A DNA stretch of 35,962 nucleotides from Thiobacillus sp. UBA6918 (GTDB lineage Bacteria; Pseudomonadota; Gammaproteobacteria; Burkholderiales; Thiobacillaceae): assembly GCA_002450925.1 (NCBI GenBank), contig DKAU01000008.1:1-35962 (forward strand), written 5' to 3'. This document shows, piece by piece, positions 21,745 to 30,073 of this stretch. How positions within the stretch are numbered: position 1 is the stretch's first letter; the number at the start of each line of letters is the position of its first letter. The notes beneath the pieces are model-generated. The model worked only from the letters and a program-made list of their open reading frames with translations. It did not search any database and was not told the DNA's origin. The translations under genes were made by a program, and so were the position numbers.

Positions 21745-22281
21745 ATGGCAAAAAAAGCCTTCCCTCTCTCAAAGGTGTACAGCCTGCTCGAACCTGGGCC
21801 GGTCGTTCTGATCACGGTTTCAGGAAGACAGGGAATGGATGTCATGACCCAGTCCTGGCACACGATGATGGAATTCGAACCGCCACTGGTTGGTTGCGTA
21901 ATCAGCGGCCGCAATTACAGCTTCGACATCCTGCGCAAGACTCGCGAATGCGTCATTTCCATCCCGACCGTGGAGTTGTCCAGCCAGGTCGTTGGCTGCG
22001 GCAATACATCCGGGGAGCTAATCAACAAGTTCGAAGCTTTTGGCCTGACGCCTCAACCCGCCTCAAAAGTGTGCGCTCCATTGATAGCCGAATGCTATGC
22101 CAACCTGGAATGCAAGGTGGCCGACAGCCGCATGGTGAACAAATACAATTTTTTCATTCTCGAGGTGGTCAAGGCCTGGACCAACCCGGCCATCAAGAAC
22201 CCTCGAACCTTGCACCATTGCGGCATGGGCAGGTTCATGGTGGCTGGCAAGCCTTTCAAGCTGCCATCCAAGGCAAAATAA
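21745..22281 (+). CDS. flavin reductase family (FMN-binding) protein
   Basis: The 178-residue protein has the split-barrel flavin reductase pattern: PLSKVYSLLEPGPVVLITV, MTQSWHTMMEFEPPLVGCVIS, TRECVISIPTVELSSQVVGCGNTSG, KFEAFGLTPQPASKV and NKYNFFILEVVKAW. Members reduce flavins with NAD(P)H or bind FMN; the substrate of this one is open. It is divergent from the GlcG-like/MFS unit, with 135 nt between. No typical AGGAGG is visible before the start. Confidence 0.85.
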   Translation: MAKKAFPLSKVYSLLEPGPVVLITVSGRQGMDVMTQSWHTMMEFEPPLVGCVISGRNYSFDILRKTRECVISIPTVELSSQVVGCGNTSGELINKFEAFGLTPQPASKVCAPLIAECYANLECKVADSRMVNKYNFFILEVVKAWTNPAIKNPRTLHHCGMGRFMVAGKPFKLPSKAK

Positions 22282-22332
22282 CCTTTGTGCTAGGCTTGGG
22301 TTATTCAAGCAGGCCGCACAACAGAAGGATCG

Positions 22333-22605
22333 ATGATGAGCGCGAAATTCGAACGTCTGGTACTCGACGTGCTTAAACCACACGAACCCAACGCCCTGGA
22401 ATTTGCACGCGCGATCGCTGCCCATGGCTACCGGGTACAACTTGCAGTTGAGGAAATGGACGAGAAAACCGAAAGCGTGGTGCTGGTAGTTGAGGGCAGC
22501 CTTATCGATTTTGACCTGGTTCGAGCAACCATCAGCGAACTGGGAGGTTCACTTCACAGTATCGACGAGGTAGAGGTCCGAGGCGCAGAACCTCTTGCGG
22601 AATAG
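22333..22605 (+). CDS. DUF211 protein
   Basis: This 90-residue protein matches the DUF211 pattern over its length: FERLVLDVLKPHEPNALEFARAIAAHGYRVQLAVEEMDEKTESVVLVVEGSLIDFDLVRATISELGGSLHSIDEVEV. DUF211 proteins are small ferredoxin-fold proteins (MTH889 is the structural example), known mainly from archaea. Two ATGs lie side by side; the second (22336) has better spacing from AGAAGG. The VIT1/CCC1-type transporter gene begins 12 nt after the stop, so the pair is very probably co-transcribed, and a metal-sensing or partner role can be suggested but not shown. Confidence 0.85.
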   Translation: MMSAKFERLVLDVLKPHEPNALEFARAIAAHGYRVQLAVEEMDEKTESVVLVVEGSLIDFDLVRATISELGGSLHSIDEVEVRGAEPLAE

Positions 22606-22617
22606 GCACCATTCTGA

Positions 22618-23196
22618 ATGAGCCCTGTGCGACATCTGCGTTTCCTGCTGCACATAACCAGTTCGCATCCCATCTTGCGCCGCTATGTTGTCGTCAATGG
22701 CTTTGACGGCGCGCTGACCATGCTTGGCCTGCTGGCAGGGTTTCGCGTGGCGCCCGAGGTGCCGATCAAGGCCATGATTACCGCCTGCATCGGCGCCGCT
22801 GTTGCCCTTGGCGTAAGCGGGGTTGCCAGCGCCTTCATCAGTGAAGCGGCAGAAAGGCGCCTGGCCTTGAAAGAGCTTGAGAGCGCCATGATCCATGATC
22901 TTGAAGACAGCGCCCACGGGCGTGCAGCAAGGCTGGTTCCCTACCTGATTGCTGCCAGCAACGGTATGTCTCCCTTTATGATCTCGGTATTCATCCTGCT
23001 GCCATTGTGGCTTGGAAAATGGGGATATACGCTGCCCCTGGCACCACTGGATGCCGCCCTGGTCCTGGCTTTTTGTATGATTTTCCTGCTGGGCGCCTAC
23101 CTTGGCCGCATCGGACAGACCTCGTGGCTGGCGGGCGGTATGAAATCCCTGCTGGTTGCAATCATCACGGCATTGGCAGTTTTCCTGCTGGGCTGA
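22618..23196 (+). CDS. VIT1/CCC1-family membrane protein
   Basis: The 192-residue protein has five hydrophobic segments. The first, VVVNGFDGALTMLGLLAGFRVAP, corresponds to the VIT1/CCC1 motif in which Asp in NG(F/L)xDG helps form the metal path. The segment ISEAAERRLALKELESAMIHDLEDSAHGRAARLVPYLI has the Glu-rich cytosolic helix typical of the metal-binding domain. Family members move Fe2+ or Mn2+ out of the cytosol. It follows the DUF211 gene by 12 nt, and its ATG has a weak ribosome site, suggesting translational coupling. Confidence 0.8.
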   Translation: MSPVRHLRFLLHITSSHPILRRYVVVNGFDGALTMLGLLAGFRVAPEVPIKAMITACIGAAVALGVSGVASAFISEAAERRLALKELESAMIHDLEDSAHGRAARLVPYLIAASNGMSPFMISVFILLPLWLGKWGYTLPLAPLDAALVLAFCMIFLLGAYLGRIGQTSWLAGGMKSLLVAIITALAVFLLG

Positions 23197-23217
23197 CCCG
23201 GAGAAAGCCATAAATAT

Positions 23218-23245
23218 TAAAGTTTTAAGTCATTTATCCCGATTA
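23218..23245 (+). promoter_or_regulatory. sigma-28 (FliA)-like promoter before GGDEF-EAL gene
   Basis: TAAAGTTT (23218-23225) equals the FliA -35 consensus, and CCCGATTA (23238-23245) matches 6 of 8 positions of the -10 consensus GCCGATAA. The 12-nt spacing is one longer than the usual 11. The gene starts at 23334, giving a leader of about 80 nt. Confidence 0.45.
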
Positions 23246-23333
23246 AACAAAGGGTTAATCTAGGCTCCCATAATCAATCACAGGAATAAGGGAGCAATTT
23301 CCATAACACATGCAATCCAAAGGCTGACGGAGA

Positions 23334-25631
23334 ATGGTGGCTGACGTACCGGTAATTACCAACCCAACGTCATTTACGCGCTTGTTGCGCAATTCGGTTC
23401 TTGCCCTGATCATCGGGGGAGCCATAGCGCTTGCCGCCTATTGCAAGCACAGCTGGGACCGCGAAGTGCAGGAAGTTCGCGAGAACCTCCTGGTGCAGTC
23501 CAGCTTTCTCGCAACCGCTTCACAGTCCTTCTTCGACAATGTCGGTAATGGCCTGAAACCCCTGGGTCAATTACTGTATAACAAGAACATTCTGGAAGAC
23601 CCGGAAGCAAGCCGCTCCTACCTCGAAGATTTTAGTGATCGTTATCCCGAAGTCGTGACGATTGCAGTATTTGCACCCGACGGCAGGATGTTGATCAACA
23701 CCGGCGCCAAACCTGGCCAGACTTTGCCAGACTTTCGCAAAGACCCGCCCTATCTGACCAATCTGCTGGCAGACATGGTCAATCCCAGTTCCTATGTCAT
23801 CGGGCAGCCCGAATTTGGCAAGGTCATCAAACGCTGGCGATTCACCATCAGGCGTGTCATGCGAAATGAAAGCGGACAGCCGATGTTCCTGATGCAGGCC
23901 GCCATCCCCCTGGAGAAGGAAGGTACCTTCCTTCACCAGTTGCCAGTCCCGCCAAACAGCTTCATTGGTTTGCTGCGCGGCGACGGTCTTCAGCAGGCCC
24001 GCTGGCCTGCCAAAGAGCCTTCAGAAATTTACGGAAAACCATCCGAGGGACCGGTTGCACAGACCGTGCGCAACAACCCCAACATCCTGTCAGGATACGT
24101 CGAAGGCGAGTCTCTGTGGACAGACAGCAAAGGTTTTCGTGCAGGCAGCTTTACCCGACTATCCCGTACAGACATGTACGCCTACGTTTCCGCGCCGTGG
24201 AGCTATGTCTGGCAACAATGGTGGATACACAATTCCGCTGTTCTGGTCGTGTCGGTTCTCTTTTTGCTGGTCACCTCTCTGGTCGCCCATCGAATCTGGA
24301 CGCGTGAAAAATTACATCGGCAGGAATTGCTGGCCCAGGCCCGCAGAGACGCATTGACCGGGCTTCCAAACCGGGCGGCAGCGGAAGAAATGATCCAGTT
24401 CTGCATCGACATGTCGCACACGCTGGACCGCAAATTCTCCCTGCTTTTCCTGGACATCGACCGTTTCAAGGACATCAATGACTCGCTGGGCCATGCCACG
24501 GGCGACCGTCTGCTAATTAAAATATCCGAACTCATCAAAGATTCCCTTAATGAAGAGGGCATGGTCAGCCGTCTTGGCGGTGACGAGTTTCTGATCGTGC
24601 TGCCGGCTCGAGACGTCGATACGGCAGTGGATATTGCGCAGCGCCTGATCGGTGTTTTCAGGAAACCAATACGGGTCGGCGAACATTCCCTGGTGGCGAC
24701 TCCTTCAATAGGTATTGCCCAGTTCCCGGAGCACGGCGAGGATATCGACACCCTGCTCAAGCATGCCGATACGGCCATGTACGAATCCAAGCGGCAGGGA
24801 CGCAATGCATTCTCGGTGTACATGGACCAATTGGGGGAGAAGGTGCTCGAGCGCGTGGAACTGGAACGCATGTTGAGAGATGCGCTCGAACAAAACCTGT
24901 TCAAGCTCCATTATCAACCGGTGGTGGACATGACCACCGGACGCATCGTCGGCGCGGAAGCCTTGTTGCGATGGGTGCGTGCTGACGGCATGATTGTCAT
25001 GCCGATGAGCTTCATCGGCGTTGCTGAAGAATCCGGCCTTATCCATCAAATTGGAGAATGGGTGCTGCACAACGCCCTGGAACAGGTCAAAGCCTGGAAT
25101 GATGCCGGGCACAACCTTTGGGTCTCGATCAACATTTCCCCTCGCCAGTTCCAGGATCCAAACCTCGTCGAGAAAATCAGCTCTGCACTGGATATGATTG
25201 GAGTCGAGCCCGACCAACTGGGAATCGAGATCACCGAAACCGTTGCTATGTTGAACCCGGAAGCGAGTTCCCGGATTCTGGGCAGGCTCAAGGAAATGGG
25301 CGTTCGCATTGCCATTGATGATTTCGGCACCGGTTACTCTTCCCTGAGTTATCTCAAGCGCATTCCTGCGGACAAGGTAAAGATCGACAAGTCCTTCGTC
25401 GACGGCATCAACCTCGAAGTGGACGACACGGCAATCGTTCATACCATCCTGGCCTTGGCCGAAATCCTCGACAAAAAGGTGATCGCAGAGGGCGTGGAAA
25501 CTGAAGACCAATACAATGCATTGCACGCGCTGAACTGCCAGCTCGCGCAGGGCTACTGGATCAGCCGGCCAATACCGCCCGATGACTTCACTGAGTTGCT
25601 CGGTCGCACGCTTCTAAATCGCGCTGCCTGA
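23334..25631 (+). CDS. membrane GGDEF-EAL cyclic-di-GMP enzyme
   Basis: This 765-residue protein has a transmembrane helix at about residues 21-40, a large periplasmic sensor (about 41-295, CHASE/dCache-like), a second helix near 300-320, then GGDEF (from RRDALTGLPNR ~337; GGDEF at ~415) and EAL (EALLRW at ~541) domains. GGDEF is intact; no RxxD inhibitory site is seen five residues upstream. The EAL domain keeps its catalytic motifs (EALLRW, NISPRQF, GIEITETV, DDFGTGYS, KIDKSF, EGVET). Both synthesis and hydrolysis of cyclic-di-GMP are thus possible. The ribosome site GGAG is very close to the ATG; a GTG at 23337 may be the true start. Confidence 0.9.
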   Translation: MVADVPVITNPTSFTRLLRNSVLALIIGGAIALAAYCKHSWDREVQEVRENLLVQSSFLATASQSFFDNVGNGLKPLGQLLYNKNILEDPEASRSYLEDFSDRYPEVVTIAVFAPDGRMLINTGAKPGQTLPDFRKDPPYLTNLLADMVNPSSYVIGQPEFGKVIKRWRFTIRRVMRNESGQPMFLMQAAIPLEKEGTFLHQLPVPPNSFIGLLRGDGLQQARWPAKEPSEIYGKPSEGPVAQTVRNNPNILSGYVEGESLWTDSKGFRAGSFTRLSRTDMYAYVSAPWSYVWQQWWIHNSAVLVVSVLFLLVTSLVAHRIWTREKLHRQELLAQARRDALTGLPNRAAAEEMIQFCIDMSHTLDRKFSLLFLDIDRFKDINDSLGHATGDRLLIKISELIKDSLNEEGMVSRLGGDEFLIVLPARDVDTAVDIAQRLIGVFRKPIRVGEHSLVATPSIGIAQFPEHGEDIDTLLKHADTAMYESKRQGRNAFSVYMDQLGEKVLERVELERMLRDALEQNLFKLHYQPVVDMTTGRIVGAEALLRWVRADGMIVMPMSFIGVAEESGLIHQIGEWVLHNALEQVKAWNDAGHNLWVSINISPRQFQDPNLVEKISSALDMIGVEPDQLGIEITETVAMLNPEASSRILGRLKEMGVRIAIDDFGTGYSSLSYLKRIPADKVKIDKSFVDGINLEVDDTAIVHTILALAEILDKKVIAEGVETEDQYNALHALNCQLAQGYWISRPIPPDDFTELLGRTLLNRAA

Positions 25632-25661
25632 TTCGCAGCATTTGGCTGTAACATCGGATCC

Positions 25662-26108
25662 ATGACTCAGCAGGATCCTCAGCCCCACCCATCCCATCCC
25701 ATCGACACCCAGGTACACGGCGAGGGAGACATCTGCCCCGTCACGCCCTGGTGGCGGAACTGGAAAATAATGCTGCTGATCTGGCTGGCCATCGGAGGAC
25801 TGGTCTGGCTGGGTTTTCAATACAACGTGGACCACCGGGTCATTGCGGGCAGCGTGGTTGTGGTTGGCGTGCTTTCCAATGCTTTTGCCTGGCTGGTAGG
25901 CGTAATAGCCCTGGTGCCGATCATCGGTCCGCTGATCGTGAAAATACTATCGATCGGTTTTGTCTGGCTGCTGAATGCCGTAGGCTATCTCGTCTCGTAC
26001 ATCGCCATCAGGCGCGGCTATTCAAAAGACGTATTGACCTACCGCGGCCTGACCATCGCACTCATCATCGGGATCGTGATCGGTTACGTAATCGGCAAGC
26101 TTGTCTAG
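25662..26108 (+). CDS. small membrane protein, unknown
   Basis: The 148-residue protein has a Pro/His-rich N-terminal cytosolic part (DPQPHPSHPIDTQVHGEGDICPVTPWWRNWK) followed by four hydrophobic segments (about 36-54, 62-85, 88-112, 126-146). The first CxxTPWWR-type motif before helix 1 is notable, but I recognise no family. It starts 30 nt after the GGDEF-EAL gene, so it may be co-transcribed. Its stop shares CTAG with the stop of the convergent pirin gene. Confidence 0.65.
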   Translation: MTQQDPQPHPSHPIDTQVHGEGDICPVTPWWRNWKIMLLIWLAIGGLVWLGFQYNVDHRVIAGSVVVVGVLSNAFAWLVGVIALVPIIGPLIVKILSIGFVWLLNAVGYLVSYIAIRRGYSKDVLTYRGLTIALIIGIVIGYVIGKLV

Positions 26109-26962
26109 CGACCCGTCATCAGCGCCTTCTTTTTCACCAGTTGGCCGGTTTGGTAATCGCGGAAAGCCTGTTCGATTTCTGCGCGGGTATTCATCACAAA
26201 AGGCCCATGTTGAACGATGGGTTCTCCAATAGGCTTGCCGGCCACACAAATAAAGCGGGTATCTTCTGAACCGGCCTGAATCTCAACTTTTTCCCCCTCC
26301 CCCAGCACGGCCAGGCTGTAACGGGGAAGTTTGGTGCCGCCAATTTCAGCCTCGCCGTCGTAGACACAGACAAAAACCGTATGACTGGCTGGTAAATCCA
26401 GTGAAAACTTCGCACCCGCATTCAGGCCGACATCTAGGTATTGCATGTCCGTGCCTGGGTCATCGATTACGCCGTGCTGATCGCCGTACTCTCCGGCCAA
26501 CACCCGAACCTTGCGCCCATCCTCAACCACCTCCGGAATCGCATGAGGCGTGAATTCCTGATAAGCCGGGTCGCTCATCTTTTCAGCAGCCGGCAGATTG
26601 ATCCAGAGCTGGAAACCGCGCATCAGTCCATCCATCTGCTTGGGCATCTCGGAGTGAATCACGCCGCTGGCGGCCTTCATCCATTGCGCGCCTCCAGAAC
26701 GAAGGTCACCGCAATTTCCCATGCTGTCCCGATGCTCCATGTGGCCGTCCAGCATGTAGGTGAAGGTGACAAAACCGCGATGCGGGTGCGAAGGAAAACC
26801 GGCAATGTAGTCGTCCGGATCATCGCTGCCGAAATGGTCCAGCATGAGAAAGGGATCCAGGTTTCTCAATGCAGGGGTGCCAATGGTTCGATGTACGGTA
26901 ACGCCTGCACCCTCGGTAATCTCGAAAGCACGGACTATTTGCCTGACGACACGTGTTGACAT
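26105..26962 (-). CDS. pirin family protein
   Basis: The 285-residue protein is a bicupin of the pirin family: DPFLMLDHFG, then SHPHRGFVTFTYMLDG with metal ligands His59 and His61, and GVIHSEMP with His103 and Glu105. The metal site is complete. YhhW-type pirins have quercetinase activity, but the substrate here is unknown. The start follows GGAGTAAATC. It lies 10 nt downstream of the DoxX-like gene on the same strand, and the LysR gene is divergent, so LysR probably controls both. Confidence 0.92.
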   Translation of the reverse strand: MSTRVVRQIVRAFEITEGAGVTVHRTIGTPALRNLDPFLMLDHFGSDDPDDYIAGFPSHPHRGFVTFTYMLDGHMEHRDSMGNCGDLRSGGAQWMKAASGVIHSEMPKQMDGLMRGFQLWINLPAAEKMSDPAYQEFTPHAIPEVVEDGRKVRVLAGEYGDQHGVIDDPGTDMQYLDVGLNAGAKFSLDLPASHTVFVCVYDGEAEIGGTKLPRYSLAVLGEGEKVEIQAGSEDTRFICVAGKPIGEPIVQHGPFVMNTRAEIEQAFRDYQTGQLVKKKALMTGR

Positions 26963-26972
26963 GATTTACTCC

Positions 26973-27398
26973 TTAACCTGAAACCTGCGCACCGCTCCTT
27001 CTGGAGAGAACAGAACCCAGGGAAAACGGACCAGCGCCCAACAGTGACTGGACGACCAGCGCTACAGCAAGAAAGGCAGGATATTCCCAGCCGCCATTTT
27101 GCGCACTGAATACCCATCCGTTGCCCCAGTGTACGCTCATGGCACCAAGCATGATGGGTACAAGCATGAGCGAAACCCAGCGGACGCAGATGCCCCCCAG
27201 CAACAGGATGCCCCCTGCAAATTCAGCAGCCGTAACGACATAGGCAAGCCAGCCCGGAAACCCGACGGATGAAAAAAACTGCACCGTACCCGGCAGAGTG
27301 AACACCATAACCTTTAGCAATGCATGGGCAACCAGCATGGTCCCCAAAGACAGTCGCAAGATCATGGGTGCGTAGTCGGATTTTTGTGTACTTGTCAT
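26973..27398 (-). CDS. DoxX family membrane protein
   Basis: The product is a 141-residue protein with four transmembrane helices. LRLSLGTMLVAHALLKVMVF and the second segment GFPGWLAYVVTAAEFAGGILLLGG, followed by WVSLMLVPIMLGAMSVHWGNGWVFS, match the DoxX pattern. DoxX-type proteins are found with quinol oxidation and redox stress systems; those next to pirin are often under LysR control. The start follows AGGAGATATGT. The gene is the first of a two-gene unit with the pirin. Confidence 0.9.
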   Translation of the reverse strand: MTSTQKSDYAPMILRLSLGTMLVAHALLKVMVFTLPGTVQFFSSVGFPGWLAYVVTAAEFAGGILLLGGICVRWVSLMLVPIMLGAMSVHWGNGWVFSAQNGGWEYPAFLAVALVVQSLLGAGPFSLGSVLSRRSGAQVSG

Positions 27399-27429
27399 TT
27401 ACATATCTCCTATCAAAGATCGGTTTGGC

Positions 27430-27446
27430 GTGAAGAAAATCTTCAC
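27430..27446. promoter_or_regulatory. 17-bp dyad, candidate LysR operator
   Basis: GTGAAGA-AAA-TCTTCAC is a perfect inverted repeat lying 32 nt upstream of the doxX start and 79 nt upstream of the lysR start. The position and symmetry suit a LysR-type activator site, though the spacing differs from the plain T-N11-A form. Confidence 0.55.
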
Positions 27447-27524
27447 ATGCACACATTTTCCGTGTTGCTATATCTTGGATAAAGTATGATAAAAAAAACT
27501 TACTGTTGCTAATAACGAAACAAT

Positions 27525-28508
27525 ATGGACAAATTCATCGACATGCAGACTTTCGTGAAAGTGGTCGAAGCGGGCAGCATCACTTTGGCCGCCGAAAGGC
27601 TTGGCGTAGGAAAGTCGGTGGTCAGCCGGCGCCTGGCAGAGCTTGAATCAAGGCTAGGCGTGCAACTTTTTCAGCGCACAACCAGGCGGTTAAACCTGAC
27701 CGAGAGCGGGCGTGGTTTCCATGAGCGCTGTCAGCGCATTCTGGCCGATCTGGACGAGGCCGAGCTCGCAGTTTCCCAAGACCATGCCTCCCTGAGAGGG
27801 AAGCTCCGTGTGGCTTTGCCACTTTCATTTGGCCTTCATCACCTCTCACCGCTTATCAGGGAATTTTCGCAACTGCATCCTGACATCGATTTCGATCTGG
27901 ATTTCAATGACCGGCAAATAGACTTGATGCAAGAGGGCTTTGATCTTGCCATCCGGATTGCAAAACTGGCAGATTCCAGCCTAATTGCCAGACGTTTGAC
28001 AGTCATTCGTCATATAGCCTGCGCAAGTCCAGATTATCTGGCACAACATGGCACGCCAAAAACCCCGGAAGAACTTGGGCAACATGTCGGGCTTGGTTAC
28101 AGCAACACCGTCAATCCCGGACTTTGGACATATACAAACCCATCGGGCGAAACAAAAAGCACAAGAATTCCGATCAAACTGACATCAAACAATGGCGACT
28201 TTTTATGCCAGATGGCAGTCGCAGGCCATGGCATTTTGCTGCATCCAAGCTTTTACCTCTCCGAAGCCATCCGGCAAGGAGAACTTGTTCCCTTGCTGCA
28301 CCGGTATCACTGGCCAGAACTAAATGCGTATGCCGTCTATCCGGCCACCCGTCATCTTTCAACACGAGTGCGCGCATTCATTGATTTCCTGGCCGGGAAA
28401 TTTACCGATGATCCTTATTGGGATCGTGCGATCCAGCCAGTATTGACTGCTTCATCCTCGACAAAGGGCAATAAATCGGGCCAAACAAAAAGAGGCCAGA
28501 AATCCTGA
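27525..28508 (+). CDS. LysR family transcriptional regulator
   Basis: This 327-residue protein has an N-terminal winged HTH (TFVKVVEAGSITLAAERLGVGKSVVSRRLAELESRLGVQLFQRTTRRLNLTESG) and a C-terminal substrate-binding domain (LRVALPLSFGLHHLSPLIREFSQLHPDIDFDLDFNDRQIDLMQEGFDLAIRI). This is the canonical LysR layout, and the C-terminal lysine-rich tail is short. The inducer cannot be read. It is divergent from the DoxX-pirin genes, which it likely controls through the dyad at 27430-27446. The start at 27525 has only a weak ribosome site. Confidence 0.93.
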   Translation: MDKFIDMQTFVKVVEAGSITLAAERLGVGKSVVSRRLAELESRLGVQLFQRTTRRLNLTESGRGFHERCQRILADLDEAELAVSQDHASLRGKLRVALPLSFGLHHLSPLIREFSQLHPDIDFDLDFNDRQIDLMQEGFDLAIRIAKLADSSLIARRLTVIRHIACASPDYLAQHGTPKTPEELGQHVGLGYSNTVNPGLWTYTNPSGETKSTRIPIKLTSNNGDFLCQMAVAGHGILLHPSFYLSEAIRQGELVPLLHRYHWPELNAYAVYPATRHLSTRVRAFIDFLAGKFTDDPYWDRAIQPVLTASSSTKGNKSGQTKRGQKS

Positions 28509-28553
28509 TCTATAGTGGGTAGAGGCTTTCCCTTTCACAGGAAGGAGACAAAC

Positions 28554-29033
28554 ATGAATTCGTTACATCGAATAGAGCGTTTTCTGGATGAGCATATGGT
28601 TCCCTTTGACCTTGTTGCCCACCCCCACACGCAAACCAGCCTTGCAACCGCACACTCCGCACATGTCGAACCCAATCGTCTGGCAAAGGGCGTGCTGCTT
28701 GAAGGCGACCAGTGCCTTATGGTGGCGATGATTCCGGCTGACCAGGAGATACATCTGGGCAAGCTCAGCGTCGAACACGGGCAGGATTTCAGCCTGGCCG
28801 ACGAAAAAACGCTGCGCAGGCTGTTTGCCGATTGCGATCCTGGCGTTATTCCCGGGCTGCCGCAAGTCTGGGGCGTGGAAATGGTATGGGACGATGCGTT
28901 GATGGCGCAGCCGGACATCTACCTGGAAGCCGGAGACCACGAACGTCTGGTGCATCTGGAAACAAAATATCTTTGGGACTTGTTCGGCGAGGCGCCCCAT
29001 TGTCATTTCTGTCAGCCACACGTGCATCATTAG
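28554..29033 (+). CDS. YbaK/ProX-type aminoacyl-tRNA deacylase-like protein
   Basis: The 159-residue protein matches the YbaK/EbsC/ProX editing-domain pattern: IERFLDEHMVPFDLVAHPHTQTSLATAHSAHVEPNRLAKGVLLEGDQCLMVAMIPADQEI with the conserved Lys in RLAKGVLL, and a GVIPGLPQVWGVEMVWDDAL segment. The family hydrolyses mischarged tRNA such as Cys-tRNA(Pro). The C-terminus HCHFCQPHVHH is an unusual metal-binding-like tail. The start at 28554 follows AAGGAGAC. It is 45 nt downstream of lysR, so read-through is possible, and a terminator follows at 29053. Confidence 0.85.
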   Translation: MNSLHRIERFLDEHMVPFDLVAHPHTQTSLATAHSAHVEPNRLAKGVLLEGDQCLMVAMIPADQEIHLGKLSVEHGQDFSLADEKTLRRLFADCDPGVIPGLPQVWGVEMVWDDALMAQPDIYLEAGDHERLVHLETKYLWDLFGEAPHCHFCQPHVHH

Positions 29034-29052
29034 CTAATTTACAATTCCAGAA

Positions 29053-29081
29053 AAGCCGGCCTGCACAAAACAGGCCGGCTT
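29053..29081 (+). terminator. terminator after the YbaK-like gene
   Basis: AAGCCGGCCTG pairs perfectly with CAGGCCGGCTT (11 bp, 7-nt loop) and is followed by ATTTAATG. It lies 19 nt after the stop of the YbaK-like gene. Confidence 0.75.
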
Positions 29082-29152
29082 ATTTAATGCGGCGCCTGCC
29101 GAATGGAGGCAGCGCTCTAAAATAAGACCCTGTCCACTATTACATATGGCAT

Positions 29153-29998
29153 ATGGCAAGCATCGGGGAACCCATGAAAGAACAACTGGCGGCACTTGAC
29201 CAGGCACAGAGCAAGATGATCGACTTGGGAATCGAGTTTGGTCCCAAACTGCTTGCGGCGGTAATCATCCTCATCGCAGGCTATTATGCCGGGCGCTGGG
29301 TTGGAAACATGCTGGAGAAAATGCTCTCCCGCCTGGAACTCGACATTAGCGCACGCCAACTTCTGGTGCGTATCACACGCGCACTGATACTGACCCTGTT
29401 CCTGGTCATGGCATTGCAGAATCTGGGAGTCGACTTGCTGCCCCTGATCGCGGGACTGGGTGTGGCCGGTGCAGGGATTGCCCTTGCCATGCAAGGGGTT
29501 CTCTCCAACCTGGCCGCCGGTCTTACCATCATATTTACCAAGCCATTCCGGGTTAACGAATACATATCCATTGCGGGAGAAGAAGGCCAGGTCGAGAACA
29601 TCACGCTTTTCAATACAACCCTGAGCCATCTGGATTTATCACGAATTGTCATACCCAATCGCAAGATCGCAGGTGAAATCCTGCACAACTACGGCACCAT
29701 CCGGCAGGCAAGCGTGGTGGTCGGTGTTGCATACAATGCAGACCTCAACCTGGCGCTCTCTACTGTCGATGAAATTCTGCGCGGAAACTCACGCGTGCTT
29801 GCGGATCCCGCGCCTTTTGTTCAGATAAGCACATTGGGCGACTCGTCCGTCAACATCAGTGTGCGGCCCTGGGTCAACGTGACTGATTATCCGGCAATCA
29901 TCGGTGACTTGAACAAGTCACTGCTCGAAACCTTCCGTGAACGCGGCATCAACATCCCCTTCCCGCAGCGAGAGGTCAGGCTGCTGGAAAAAGCCTGA
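29153..29998 (+). CDS. small-conductance mechanosensitive channel, MscS family
   Basis: This 281-residue protein has the MscS layout: three transmembrane helices, with the pore-lining TM3 GVAGAGIALAMQGVLSNLAAGLTII, then the beta domain (FRVNEYISIAGEEGQVENITLFNTTL) and an alpha/beta C-terminal domain ending PFPQREVRLLEKA. This is close to the length of E. coli MscS (286). It should open on membrane tension under osmotic downshift. A second in-frame ATG at 29174 (EPMKEQ) follows GGGGAAC and may be the real start. Confidence 0.93.
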   Translation: MASIGEPMKEQLAALDQAQSKMIDLGIEFGPKLLAAVIILIAGYYAGRWVGNMLEKMLSRLELDISARQLLVRITRALILTLFLVMALQNLGVDLLPLIAGLGVAGAGIALAMQGVLSNLAAGLTIIFTKPFRVNEYISIAGEEGQVENITLFNTTLSHLDLSRIVIPNRKIAGEILHNYGTIRQASVVVGVAYNADLNLALSTVDEILRGNSRVLADPAPFVQISTLGDSSVNISVRPWVNVTDYPAIIGDLNKSLLETFRERGINIPFPQREVRLLEKA

Positions 29999-30073
29999 TA
30001 TTTCACAAACCGCAGCGAGCAATTCCTCGATCATCCCGTTTTTGTTCGGGAGCAGCTGAAAACGTGGCGTAAC

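Noticed and set aside
24705..25526. 273-codon minus-strand frame inside the GGDEF-EAL gene
   Set aside because: The plus-strand gene has intact GGDEF and EAL motifs over this stretch; the antisense frame has no homology signals.
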